A DNA stretch of 64,000 nt from Petrachloros mirabilis ULC683 (GTDB lineage Bacteria; Cyanobacteriota; Cyanobacteriia; Thermosynechococcales; Thermosynechococcaceae): contig NZ_WVIC01000004.1 in NCBI RefSeq assembly GCF_009939295.1, positions 100,929 to 164,928 of the forward strand. The letters are read 5' to 3'. This document shows, piece after piece, positions 51,761 to 60,165 of this stretch. Position 1 is the stretch's first letter. Each line of letters begins with the position of its first letter. The position numbers and the translations under genes were made by a program. Below the pieces are notes generated by a model. That model saw nothing but the letters and a program-made list of their open reading frames with translations, was not told the origin of the DNA and made no database searches.

Positions 51761-52033
51761 ATGGCCTCAGCCTCTATGAAATATCCTAGCCCTGATAGCT
51801 CCCCCTGCACGACGACTCGACCCCAAAAAGGGGTTAGCGAGGCGTTAGTGGCGGCTGCAATTGCAGGGGTCATCCACACAGCCCGCTCGCAGGGACAAAC
51901 CCTCAAAGACTTACAAGCCGAGGTCATGGAGGACGATCACCTATTGGATCGAGCCATGCGGCGGTGGCTGAGTGAAGTCGTCTCTGAAGTGTGGGCTGCC
52001 TCACCGGAGTTCCGAAAAGACACGACAGAATAG
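51761..52033 (+). CDS. Hypothetical protein, about 90 residues
   Basis: The central part (VSEALVAAAIAGVIHTARSQ, then GQTLKDLQAEVMEDDHLLDR and RRWLSEVVSEVWAA) looks helical and well composed. A start at 51776 (MKYPSPDSSPC) is equally possible. It is divergent from cruP, with starts only about 95 bases apart. I recall similar short proteins in other cyanobacteria but no function. Confidence 0.6.
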   Translation: MASASMKYPSPDSSPCTTTRPQKGVSEALVAAAIAGVIHTARSQGQTLKDLQAEVMEDDHLLDRAMRRWLSEVVSEVWAASPEFRKDTTE

Positions 52034-52107
52034 GAAAACTCTTCTTTGTCCGGTATGGTTGTATTCGCTAACGATTGAGATGAGACGCCGCAGGTCACTG
52101 CTAAAAT

Positions 52108-52686
52108 TTAGAATGAAAGCTGTTGAAATAAATCGGCAACAGGAAGCGTAAATCCAGGAATCACGTCTTCGCCATCCAAAGAATCTGCTGATTTGAGCAG
52201 GCGATCTGGTTCTTGGGCAGAGCGGTAGACCAAAATATAGTGTTCGGTAGGATGAATAATCCAGACTAAACGGGTGCCATTCTCGAAGTACTCCACCAAC
52301 TTGTCGTGGATTTCCTCTACCGTATTGCCGGGAGAGAGTACTTCAATCGCTAGGTCAGGCGCACCCTCCAAAAAAGAAGGGAGTTCTGTTATCCCTTGCA
52401 AACGTTCTTTCGCAAAGAAGGAAATATCAGGTGAGCGTTTATTACCATTTTTCATTTTGAAAGCGGTACTGGAGTCAAACATGGCTCCAAGCTTCTGAAT
52501 GCGGACATAACCGCCGAGCAAGATCATTAAAGTACTGCATACATAACCGTGCAATGCACCGGAATTTCCCATATCAATTAATTCTCCGTTGATGATTTCA
52601 TAGCGATGTCCGTCATCAGGAAGCGCCATAAACTCTTCATCTGTCCAAAACTTTTTTTCTTGCGCCAATTCAGTAGCAGCGGTCAT
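52108..52686 (-). CDS. Uma2-family (DUF820) predicted nuclease
   Basis: The 192-residue protein has the Uma2 pattern of PD-(D/E)XK proteins: WTDEEFMALPDDGHRYEIIN, then PDLAIEVLSP (Asp, Glu) and an HDKLVEYFENGTRLVWIIHP segment supplying the lysine. The family is greatly expanded in cyanobacteria and its biological role is unknown. AAGGAG lies 7 bases before the ATG. It begins 11 bases after xisI stops, making it the last gene of a four-gene run. Confidence 0.9.
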   Translation of the reverse strand: MTAATELAQEKKFWTDEEFMALPDDGHRYEIINGELIDMGNSGALHGYVCSTLMILLGGYVRIQKLGAMFDSSTAFKMKNGNKRSPDISFFAKERLQGITELPSFLEGAPDLAIEVLSPGNTVEEIHDKLVEYFENGTRLVWIIHPTEHYILVYRSAQEPDRLLKSADSLDGEDVIPGFTLPVADLFQQLSF

Positions 52687-52697
52687 CAGTGAACTCC

Positions 52698-53039
52698 TTA
52701 AGCAATAGCAAATTCTGTAAGGGGACGCTTGCTGGGATGCTGAAAGCCCAGAACAATATCTTCAGCAGGGACTCCAGTTCCTAGTAGATCATTGGCGATG
52801 CCCTGTTTTGTCCAGTCTTCTTCAATCCAAATTTTGCCGTTTTCAATCTTGAGGTAAACGGTCACGCTGAAATCTCGCCGCTTGCCATCCCAGCCCACAT
52901 GAAACCAGAAATAGTGATCGTGCTCCTCATCAAAGGCAACACACTGCTGGACTCCAGGCTGATTGGCACCCATTGCCCATTGTTGATAATCAGTTAGAAG
53001 CTTTTGAATGATCTGACGATAATTTTCTAGCTTATCCAT
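52698..53039 (-). CDS. xisI: XisI-family protein, copy 2
   Basis: The 113-residue product shows the XisI pattern: MDKLENYRQIIQKLLTDYQ, FDEEHDHYFWFHVGWDGKRR, KIWIEEDWTKQGIANDLLGTG and the end EDIVLGFQHPSKRPLTEF. It overlaps xisH by 13 bases as in copy 1. Its sequence is clearly divergent from copy 1, so each pair has its own history. It sits third in the RAYT-xisH-xisI-uma2 run. Confidence 0.9.
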   Translation of the reverse strand: MDKLENYRQIIQKLLTDYQQWAMGANQPGVQQCVAFDEEHDHYFWFHVGWDGKRRDFSVTVYLKIENGKIWIEEDWTKQGIANDLLGTGVPAEDIVLGFQHPSKRPLTEFAIA

Positions 53040-53443
53040 TGCACAATCTCCTGTTGATTAATGTTCACAATCAATAGAAAAATTTGACTGGTACGGATGA
53101 TGAAGGCAATGCCTTCGCGGGTGAAGAAGTTTTGGTAGGTAATATCGTCAATGGCGAGATAGAGCTTATAGGTCGGCTCTGTTGCTTGGATCAGGCTGCG
53201 ATAAACGGCATATTGACCAACGGCATTGTGAAAGTCGGTCATGGGCGATCGCCCCACAAAACTCTTAATCTCAACTACAATTTTCTGCCCTTCTCGTTCA
53301 GCCGCGATGGGTTGTTCAGCCGCCAGGTCAGCGTATAAGTCAACATCCTTGTACTGAATGCGGCACGGATCAGCCAGAATGAGCCAGCCGTCTTTGATTA
53401 AGGCTGCTTTCACAGCATCGTGGTAGAGATCCTTAGCGGGCAT
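53027..53443 (-). CDS. xisH: XisH-family protein, copy 2
   Basis: The 138-residue protein has the PD-(D/E)XK-like residues Asp39 (LYADLAAE), Glu58 and Lys60 (VEIKSF) at the same positions as copy 1. The start overlaps the end of the transposase gene by 11 bases, which should couple their translation. A nuclease that depends on or is checked by XisI is an inference from the constant pairing. Confidence 0.9.
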   Translation of the reverse strand: MPAKDLYHDAVKAALIKDGWLILADPCRIQYKDVDLYADLAAEQPIAAEREGQKIVVEIKSFVGRSPMTDFHNAVGQYAVYRSLIQATEPTYKLYLAIDDITYQNFFTREGIAFIIRTSQIFLLIVNINQQEIVQWIS

Positions 53444-54152
53444 TATCTACACCTCCCGCTCTTCCCGTTTGTAGTTCTTGCTTCAGCGAGATATTTTTGG
53501 AGCTTGAAAATTCATTCCATTCTTTTCCATAGTCTTTGACGGGATAGCGCACCCAAGCATCCCTCAAAAAATCGCGCCCCTCTTGCTCTAAATACCAATG
53601 CACACTGCTACACGACCAATTGTAGGGGGAGTCTGACCAGCCATGTTTAACAGGGTTGTAATGAATATAATTCAGCGTCGTGTAGTAATGGCGTTCAGAA
53701 CGGATGGCGCGATCGCTATAGGCATACCAAACTTTCCGCCCGACTGCCTGATCTTCCAAGTTCCACTGTCGAGATGTAGAGCCATGTACTCGTTGTAAAA
53801 CGTTTCCTATTTGTTCATAAGGGCTAAAGCTACGAACTGGTTTGCAGTGAGGGCTTAAGTCCTCATCACGATCACCGAGATAAACTAGCACATGATAGTG
53901 ATTGGGTAAGATCACCCACCCTCGCAGTTCAACACCACAATCTGTAAACCGCTCAAACAGCAAATCCAAAAGCTGCTTGCGTCGTTCTTCAGTGTTGATA
54001 TGGCATTTGTGTTCATAGCAAGCTGCTGTCAGTAAGTAAAATGATTGATCTCGAATTGGGTGAGGTGGGCTGTGGGGTGGATAGCCCTTAGCTAAGCGTT
54101 GTTGAACAAGTTCAGCCCGCTGAGCTGGTGTTAGCTGGCGATACTCATACAT
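53433..54152 (-). CDS. REP-associated tyrosine transposase (RAYT/TnpA-REP, HUH)
   Basis: The 239-residue protein has the Y1 transposase features of RAYTs: an HUH-type pair in ILPNHYHVLVYL (His85, His87) and the YIHYNPVKHGW segment with the likely catalytic Tyr162. These enzymes cut and join single-stranded DNA at REP hairpins and are usually domesticated single-copy genes. GGAGG lies 8 bases before the chosen ATG. The C-terminus overlaps xisH. A palindrome GAGGACT-AA-AGTCCTC lies 61 bases upstream of its start. Confidence 0.9.
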   Translation of the reverse strand: MYEYRQLTPAQRAELVQQRLAKGYPPHSPPHPIRDQSFYLLTAACYEHKCHINTEERRKQLLDLLFERFTDCGVELRGWVILPNHYHVLVYLGDRDEDLSPHCKPVRSFSPYEQIGNVLQRVHGSTSRQWNLEDQAVGRKVWYAYSDRAIRSERHYYTTLNYIHYNPVKHGWSDSPYNWSCSSVHWYLEQEGRDFLRDAWVRYPVKDYGKEWNEFSSSKNISLKQELQTGRAGGVDNAR

Positions 54153-54212
54153 GGTAAGTACCTCCAAGATCAAGGTTCGTAATAACGATTTCAGTTGTTG
54201 CTTTTAGATGAG

Positions 54213-54228
54213 GAGGACTAAAGTCCTC
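54213..54228. repeat. REP-like hairpin before the RAYT gene
   Basis: GAGGACT and AGTCCTC pair around AA and are followed by GCTACGAG. Palindromes with this GAGGACT core are familiar in cyanobacterial genomes and are plausible RAYT substrates. Only this copy was noticed in the window. Confidence 0.5.
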
Positions 54229-54242
54229 GCTACGAGCTAGAT

Positions 54243-54500
54243 TCATACTTCGACCTCTACGGTAATGGAGGTGTCGCAGCCGAAGGTATCGACGACTTTG
54301 ACGCAGGCGGTGTATTTGCCGGGAGCGGGGTAGGTGTAGCCTGCATCGCTGATGGTTTTGAGAGAGCGATCTTTGCGCGTCCGATAGTCTTGCCAGTCGT
54401 GGGTGAAGGGTTTGCCCGGTTGCCAGTTAAAATCGATCGCCCAAAAATCAATAAAGTCAAAGCCGCTGCGTTGATATGAGTAAAAATACGATCTAGCTCT
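54243..54500 (-). pseudogene. C-terminal fragment of a DNA-methylase-associated protein
   Basis: In a frame different from the overlapping ORF, the minus strand reads SYFYSYQRSGFDFIDFWAID, FNWQPGKPFTHDWQDYRTRK and TYPAPGKYTACVKVVDTFG, ending in TSITVEVEV. The last part is PKD-like. I associate this tail with the C-terminus of cyanobacterial site-specific DNA methyltransferases of the type III group, but from memory only. The catalytic body is absent. The fragment overlaps the end of the next ORF. Confidence 0.5.
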
Positions 54501-54679
54501 CCGATTGCATCGAATTCAGCCATTTCATCGGGAGTGAGTTGGTCAGCCTTTTTCCTTTCTAGAAGGGTTTCCATTCGTAGTTGAAGAGATTCACTGAATT
54601 TAAACAAATTCCAATTGCCAACTTTTTCAAGTTGGATCTCATGGATCGGAGAAGATGGTTTATTAAGAGTTATAACCAT
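54257..54679 (-). pseudogene. Hypothetical protein joined out of frame to a methylase tail
   Basis: Residues 1-73 look like a genuine small cyanobacterial protein (LEKVGNWNLFKFSESLQLRM, KADQLTPDEMAEFDAIGELD, RIFTHINA). The remaining 67 residues are low-complexity (PTTGKTIGRAK, then TPTPLPANTPPAS) and are a shadow of the methylase-type fragment in another frame. The gene seems to have lost its 3' end by a deletion that fused it to another gene's tail. The truncated product could still be translated. Confidence 0.5.
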
Positions 54680-54719
54680 TTAGCCCTCATTGAATTAGAT
54701 TTTTGCAAACCAAGCTGTG

Positions 54720-55988
54720 TCAACTTCTACTAACTCGATCATCGTGATCTTGACATGTCAAAGTACGTGTCTGCTCAGCAGTACTCAACCCTTTCGCCTG
54801 AATCAGCACCCCAAATCCTCCCAAACCCAGCGGATTGATCAGCGCATGCAGAGCCTCCCGACGGCGCAAGATGTCATTTAAGTTCGTCGCAGTCGGTTCA
54901 TCCGTGGGGTTGTTGTTGGCCACGAGGCGATCGCCTAGCCCCAGTGCCATGAGAAAGAGTCCCTGCTGGGTAAAGCCCAGGGAAGTTAGCCCATAGGCTT
55001 GGCCATAGTGTTCAAGGGCGCTGAAGTTGACATGGGCGGTGATGTCTTGGTGGCCAATGCTCCAGTAGGGGTCGGTGTGGCTGGCGTGGCGGCGATAACA
55101 CTGGAGCGTCCCCTGGCTCCGGTTAGGGCTGTAATATTGGCGCGTGATGTAGCCATAGTCCACGGTAAGGATGTACCCCCGATAGAGGCGATCACTGATG
55201 GCTTGCAACCAGTCCAGAGCTCCTAGATTCACTTCAGTACGGTAGCCCTCTGCATAGACTGGAGCCGTGAGATCCACGCCCAGGTCTGCTAAATAAGAGG
55301 TGATTCTGGGGGTTGAGAGATCAGCCAGCACTTCTGTAAAGGGGCGATCGCACCCCTCATTGCCCACCGTGACATACACTTCTTGCAGCCGTGCCCCTTG
55401 CCGTTCGATGATGTGGACGGGTAAGGCATCGACCCACTCATTGGAGAAAAAGCAGCCCGTAATCGATTGCGGCGGCACTTCGTCCCAAGTCGTCCAGCGG
55501 ATCTTGCTGAGCACAGGTGGAAAGCGTTGCAGTTGGAACTGTTGCTCCCGCACATGAACCCGGGCTTTTTCAAAAATGACGTAATCCAACGCCGCCCAGA
55601 AGTCGGCATAGTCCTCCACCGTGGCCTGAGCCTGACGAAAAAGATAGCGCAGCACATCCAAGGCCATTAACCCTTGTCCGGCTCCCATCTCCACCAGGGT
55701 AAAGGAGGGGGGGGAACCCAAATGTTGCCACATCTGGTGAAATTGCCCAGCCAGCAGCTCTCCAAAGTCTGCGCCCAAATGGGGGGAAGTGGCAAAGTCG
55801 CCAGCGGCACCAATTTTTGGGCGAAGGGCCGTGTAATAACCCAGGTCAGGCTCATACAGCACCCAGTCCATATACTCCGCAAACGGGATTCGGGGTGGGA
55901 TGCGCTCCTGAATTCGAGCAGCAATCCGCCGCACCAGTTCAGGATTGCTGACGTCAGGAATCGCCTGAGGGGTATGGATGGAATTCAT
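54720..55988 (-). CDS. MidA/NDUFAF7-family SAM-dependent methyltransferase
   Basis: The 422-residue product has the MidA pattern: IPFAEYMDWVLYEPDLGYYT, GDFATSPHLGADFGELLA, and the SAM-binding VEMGAGQGLMALDVLRYL, then FFSNEWVDALPVHIIER. The mitochondrial homologue methylates an arginine of a complex I subunit. In cyanobacteria a similar role on the NDH-1 subunit NdhH is an inference. It is divergent from the Rpn remnant. Confidence 0.9.
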   Translation of the reverse strand: MNSIHTPQAIPDVSNPELVRRIAARIQERIPPRIPFAEYMDWVLYEPDLGYYTALRPKIGAAGDFATSPHLGADFGELLAGQFHQMWQHLGSPPSFTLVEMGAGQGLMALDVLRYLFRQAQATVEDYADFWAALDYVIFEKARVHVREQQFQLQRFPPVLSKIRWTTWDEVPPQSITGCFFSNEWVDALPVHIIERQGARLQEVYVTVGNEGCDRPFTEVLADLSTPRITSYLADLGVDLTAPVYAEGYRTEVNLGALDWLQAISDRLYRGYILTVDYGYITRQYYSPNRSQGTLQCYRRHASHTDPYWSIGHQDITAHVNFSALEHYGQAYGLTSLGFTQQGLFLMALGLGDRLVANNNPTDEPTATNLNDILRRREALHALINPLGLGGFGVLIQAKGLSTAEQTRTLTCQDHDDRVSRS

Positions 55989-56002
55989 GGGCAGGATTAG
56001 TA

Positions 56003-56335
56003 TTGGAACAGGAGATTGTGAATCAGATCTTGCGGAGGGATGTCATGCGCGAGTCAGTGATTTATCAAGACATCCTAGCTGAGGGACGGGCTGAGGGACG
56101 GGCTGAGGGACGGGCTGAGGGACGGGCTGAGGGACGGGCTGAAGAGGGACGCTCTCTCATTCTCAAACAACTGACTCGTCGGCTAAAAGCCTTGCCTCCG
56201 ACGGTGGAGCAGCGCATTGCCCAGTTATCCCTGATGGAACTGGAAGCCTTGGGGGAAGCGCTCCTCGATTTTCAGAAGCTAGAGGATTTACTGGACTGGT
56301 TGGATCATGCAATGGAATCCAGGTTCAATGGGTAA
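56003..56335 (+). pseudogene. Headless Rpn/PD-(D/E)XK transposase-nuclease with DUF4351 tail
   Basis: The 110 residues match only the C-terminal part of Rpn-family proteins: ILRRDVMRESVIYQDILAEG, a repeated AEGR linker, then the DUF4351-like LILKQLTRRLKALPPTVEQR and LEALGEALLDF. The N-terminal nuclease domain of roughly 200 residues is missing. Five perfect 12-bp repeats encode the linker. The short product may still be expressed, but nuclease activity should be lost. Confidence 0.7.
56078..56137 (+). repeat. Five tandem 12-bp repeats
   Basis: GCTGAGGGACGG is repeated five times without error, then decays to GCTGAAGAGGGA. It encodes AEGR units in the linker of the Rpn-like remnant. Identity of all units suggests recent slippage. 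Confidence 0.95.
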
Positions 56336-56345
56336 GGCGATGCCC

Positions 56346-57137
56346 TTAGACGGTAAAAGCTTCAGGATTTCGGCGTTGGCGGCGGACTTCGTAGAGGATC
56401 ACAGCGGCTGCGATCGCAGCATTCAAAGACTCCACCCCCCCCAAAAGGGGAATTTGCACGGTTTGATCGGCCAGTTCACTCAGGGCTGGCGAGAGTCCCG
56501 CACCTTCATTCCCAATCAAAATCAAAGTGGGCTTAGTCAAATCCAGATCCCAGTAGCAGCGGCTAGCCGTTGGACAGGTTGCCATCAGTTGAAACCCTTG
56601 CTGTTGATACTGACGCAGGGTTCCCGCCAAGTCAGGGCAGATCTGTCGGGGTAGGTGAAACCAGGCTCCTGCCGAGGCTCGCAACACCTTAGGGTTTTCA
56701 GGATCCACACAATCGGTACTCATTAACAACACCTCGACCCCAGTTGCCACCCCGGTGCGGATCAGCGTACCCAAATTGCCCGGATCTTGCAGGGTTTCCA
56801 GCACCAGTCCCACACCCTGAGCAGAGAGAGTGGGCAACGAATGCAACTGAGACTTGGCCACTGCCATCACCCCATCCGGATTCACCGTGGTCGCCATGGC
56901 CGCCAAAACGGCAGGAATGACAGTCTCACAGCGCACTTGTAAATCTTCCCAGAGAGAAGGATGCTTTTGTTGCCAATCTGGGGTCATACACACCACCTCC
57001 AAAGGCCAGTCCACAGCCTTTGCTTCTTGGAGCAGGTGAGTCCCTTCTAGCAGAAATACCCCCTGCTGCCGTCGAGATTTTGACTGGTGCAACTTACGAA
57101 TTTGCTTGACAAGGGGATTTTTCAGGCTGGTGAGCAT
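56346..57137 (-). CDS. TrmH/SpoU-family RNA 2'-O-methyltransferase
   Basis: The 263-residue product has an N-terminal RNA-binding part (SLKNPLVKQIRKLHQSKSRR, GVFLLEGTHLLQEA) and the SPOUT knot motifs LVLETLQDPGNLGTLIRTG, ILIGNEGAGLSP and VQIPLLGGVESLNAAIAAAV. The target (rRNA or tRNA) is not predicted. The ATG at 57137 avoids an overlap with putA and matches the family start. It follows putA on the same strand after 34 bases. Confidence 0.93.
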   Translation of the reverse strand: MLTSLKNPLVKQIRKLHQSKSRRQQGVFLLEGTHLLQEAKAVDWPLEVVCMTPDWQQKHPSLWEDLQVRCETVIPAVLAAMATTVNPDGVMAVAKSQLHSLPTLSAQGVGLVLETLQDPGNLGTLIRTGVATGVEVLLMSTDCVDPENPKVLRASAGAWFHLPRQICPDLAGTLRQYQQQGFQLMATCPTASRCYWDLDLTKPTLILIGNEGAGLSPALSELADQTVQIPLLGGVESLNAAIAAAVILYEVRRQRRNPEAFTV

Positions 57138-57171
57138 GACGTGAATCCGTTCAACTGTTATCGGGTTGGGT

Positions 57172-60165
57172 TTAATCAGTAGAGAGCGGTGCAAATCCCT
57201 GGCGTTGAGTATTTTCACTCACCTGTCGGGGCTGAAGAAACTGCATTAAGTAGTCAGGTCCACCGGCTTTAGACCCCACCCCCGATAGCTTAAATCCCCC
57301 AAAGGGCTGACGGCAGACAACCGCACCCGTGGTGCCGCGATTGATGTAGAGGTTACCCACTTCAAATTCTATTTGTGCCCGCTCAATATGGGAAGGAGTG
57401 CGGGAATAGAGTCCTCCGGTCAAACCATAGTCGGTTTGATTGGCAATCTCTAAGGCCTGATCAAAAGTCTGTGCTTTGATCACAGCCAGAACGGGGCCAA
57501 AAATTTCCGTCTGGGCAATGACGGCATTGGGAGCCACATCAGTAAAGATGGTTGGCCCGATAAAGTAGCCTGTCTCTGGGGCAGGGAGTTCTAGGGCTAG
57601 GGTCGCTTCGCGTTTACCGGTGGCAATGTAATCCTGAATCTGAGCTTGGGCAGCAGCGTCAATCACAGGACCAACGGTGGTACTTAGATCTGTCGTGACC
57701 CCCACCACTAGCGAACGGGTGGCCTCAATTAGCCGAGGTACAAAGCGCTCATAGATGGCCTCTAGCACAATGACACGGGAACAGGCGGAGCACTTCTGGC
57801 CGCTGTAGCTAAAGGCAGAGTTCACCACGCCCTGTACCGCTTGATCGAGATCGGCACTTTCATCAATGATGATGGCGTTTTTGCCACCCATTTCGGCGAC
57901 CACCCGCTTCAGATGCTTTTGGCCGGGACGAAGTTGCGCGGCTTCAGCATAAATCTGGCATCCCACTGCTTGAGATCCGGTAAAGGCAATCAAATGCACT
58001 TCGGGGTCTCGCACCATATATATGCCAACCTGGGTTCCAGAGGCGGGCAGAAACTGGAACACGCCTTTGGGGACACCAGCTTCGAGCAAAATTTCAGCGA
58101 GTTTGGCAGCCACAACCCCTGAACAGGTGGCGGGTTTCAGGAGGGTACAGTTACCTGCCACTAGAGCGGCCACGGTCATGCCGGTCGTGATCGCCAAGGG
58201 GAAGTTCCAGGGGGAAATGACCAGGGCAAGACCGTGGGGATGGTAGCGATAGCGGTTCGTTTCTCCGGGATAGTCGTAGGTGTGCCCAGCGGCAAGGCGC
58301 TCCATCTCGTCAGCATAGAAACGGCAAAAGTCGATGGCCTCTGAGGTTTCGGGGTCGGCTTCTGCTAAGGTTTTACCGACTTCCAGCACTATCCAAGCGT
58401 TGAGTTCGTGGCGGCGGGCTTCCATGCCCTCAGCAGCTCGGCGCAGGATGGCGGCGCGATCGCAGATGGGGGTGTTGGCCCAGGCTGGGAAGGCGGCTTT
58501 GGCGGCTGCAATCGCTTGCTCGGCCTGGATTTTGCTGGCGAGGCCAAGGGTGCCGATGATCTGGGCTGGATTCGCGGGGTTTAGGGAGTGGGCTTCGGTG
58601 TCTGTGGGGACAGACTCGCCGTTGATGATGGGAAGATAGCGTTGGCCTAGGTGTTGGTGAACGGTTTGCAGGGCAGCGGTGGCTTGGGTGCGGCGGGCTG
58701 CGATCGCATAGTCTGTATCCGCAGCATTGGCAAAGGGCGACACCCAATCTGGAACTTGAGCAGAGGTTTCTGGGGACAATTGGTCTTCAGGGGCAAACTC
58801 AGGCACTCGTAGCAGCATATCCATGGGTTGATCGCTGCGGGTTTGGCGCAGCACCGAACTGTTGGCGGTATTTTCTAACAGCCGTCGAATTAAGTAAGCC
58901 ATGCCGGGAATCAGTTCCCCAAAGGGTGCATAGACCCGTACACGGGCACCCCGTTTGGCTAAAGCTTTGGCGAGGGAGGGTGCCATGCCGTAGAGCACTT
59001 GATGTTCCAAATGACGGCGCGGGATGGACAGCGATTCGGCAATGGCTAGGGCATGGGCCTGCGATCGCAAGTTATGGCTGCCAATGGCGGCATAGAGTAG
59101 GCCATAGCGCTCCAACAACAGCCGAGTCAGGTGCTCAAAATTGGCATCCGTAGACTGCTTATGCCCATAGACCGGACTAGGCCAGTGGTGCTGCACCGCC
59201 CTAATCGTTTCTTGATCCCAGTAGGCTCCCTTCACCAAGCGCACCGTGATTGGGGTGCCCCGCTGTTTTGCCCAGGCAATCAAGTCATAGAGATCGCTTT
59301 GGCTCTCGCGCAAATAGGCTTGAAGGGTGAGGCCAATATCGTCCCGCTGGCGGAACTCTGACTCCATCAAAATGTCCTTGAGAATGGCCAGGGTCAGACT
59401 TTTATAGCGATACTGCTCCATATCAAAGTGAACCCCAACCCCGAGTTCTTGGGCACGGCGCAACAAAGTCCGAATTCTGGGGCTCACTTGGGCTTGCGTC
59501 CCGGCGGCATCCAGCGGGTTGAACTGAGAGTAAAAGGCGGTAAGCTTCACCGACACCTGCACTTGAGAAAGGGCTTGGTCATCCGCCTGGTCAAGGGTGG
59601 GAATTGGCGACCAGTGCTGGGCTGCCTCTGAGAGCTGCGCCATCAAATCTAGGTATTGGTGAAGGTAGGCTTGAGCCTCATTTTCGCTGATGACGGCTTC
59701 TCCCAGTAAGTCTAGGGTGCAGCCAAGCTGCTGAGATCGCAGATGCTCAATGGCCTTGAGCACTTCCGTCAGGTTAGCACCGGCAATGAAGCGATAAGCC
59801 AGTGCTTTGACCGCTGGGGCTACGGTGGTCGCAGCCAAGCGACCGGGGGTAGAATCTGGCTCAGTAAAGGCCAGCAGCCGCTTCAGAACGCCAGGTAATT
59901 CCACCCCTTCTGAGGTGAGATATTCTTGGAGGTGGCGGGCTATTTCGGTATTGTTGCTCAGTGCAGGCAGGGTATCAATGAAGCGAAAAAGCTGCACTCG
60001 CAACCCAGGATGTGCGATCGCAAAGTCGAGCAACCGGTCTTCCCAACGAATCTGGTCGCGCAGTTGCGTCCATAGAGAAGAAGGCTCCTGGGTCGCCCCC
60101 CACAGCTCACGGGCAATAGCCTGAGTTTGGGGTTCGTAGTGAGAAAGACTTTGGGAAACAACCAT
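57172..60165 (-). CDS. putA: Bifunctional proline dehydrogenase / glutamate semialdehyde dehydrogenase
   Basis: PutA oxidises proline to glutamate using FAD, then NAD. The 997-residue product has the proline dehydrogenase barrel (about 90-470; RLVKGAYWDQETIRAVQ and YGMAPSLAKAL) and an aldehyde dehydrogenase domain (about 500-985) with the catalytic cysteine in YSGQKCSACSR and general-base region VAEMGGKNAIIID. The DNA-binding N-terminal domain of E. coli PutA is absent, so it does not regulate itself that way. An inverted repeat TGTCAC-CA-GTGACA upstream is a candidate operator. Confidence 0.95.
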   Translation of the reverse strand: MVVSQSLSHYEPQTQAIARELWGATQEPSSLWTQLRDQIRWEDRLLDFAIAHPGLRVQLFRFIDTLPALSNNTEIARHLQEYLTSEGVELPGVLKRLLAFTEPDSTPGRLAATTVAPAVKALAYRFIAGANLTEVLKAIEHLRSQQLGCTLDLLGEAVISENEAQAYLHQYLDLMAQLSEAAQHWSPIPTLDQADDQALSQVQVSVKLTAFYSQFNPLDAAGTQAQVSPRIRTLLRRAQELGVGVHFDMEQYRYKSLTLAILKDILMESEFRQRDDIGLTLQAYLRESQSDLYDLIAWAKQRGTPITVRLVKGAYWDQETIRAVQHHWPSPVYGHKQSTDANFEHLTRLLLERYGLLYAAIGSHNLRSQAHALAIAESLSIPRRHLEHQVLYGMAPSLAKALAKRGARVRVYAPFGELIPGMAYLIRRLLENTANSSVLRQTRSDQPMDMLLRVPEFAPEDQLSPETSAQVPDWVSPFANAADTDYAIAARRTQATAALQTVHQHLGQRYLPIINGESVPTDTEAHSLNPANPAQIIGTLGLASKIQAEQAIAAAKAAFPAWANTPICDRAAILRRAAEGMEARRHELNAWIVLEVGKTLAEADPETSEAIDFCRFYADEMERLAAGHTYDYPGETNRYRYHPHGLALVISPWNFPLAITTGMTVAALVAGNCTLLKPATCSGVVAAKLAEILLEAGVPKGVFQFLPASGTQVGIYMVRDPEVHLIAFTGSQAVGCQIYAEAAQLRPGQKHLKRVVAEMGGKNAIIIDESADLDQAVQGVVNSAFSYSGQKCSACSRVIVLEAIYERFVPRLIEATRSLVVGVTTDLSTTVGPVIDAAAQAQIQDYIATGKREATLALELPAPETGYFIGPTIFTDVAPNAVIAQTEIFGPVLAVIKAQTFDQALEIANQTDYGLTGGLYSRTPSHIERAQIEFEVGNLYINRGTTGAVVCRQPFGGFKLSGVGSKAGGPDYLMQFLQPRQVSENTQRQGFAPLSTD

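Noticed and set aside
56078..56137. Possible CRISPR array
   Set aside because: The units are 12 bp, contiguous and without spacers; they are a coding minisatellite.
52108..56335. Integrated prophage or genomic island with defined ends
   Set aside because: No integrase, phage structural gene or tRNA-linked attachment repeat was seen; the accessory genes are separated by the housekeeping gene midA.
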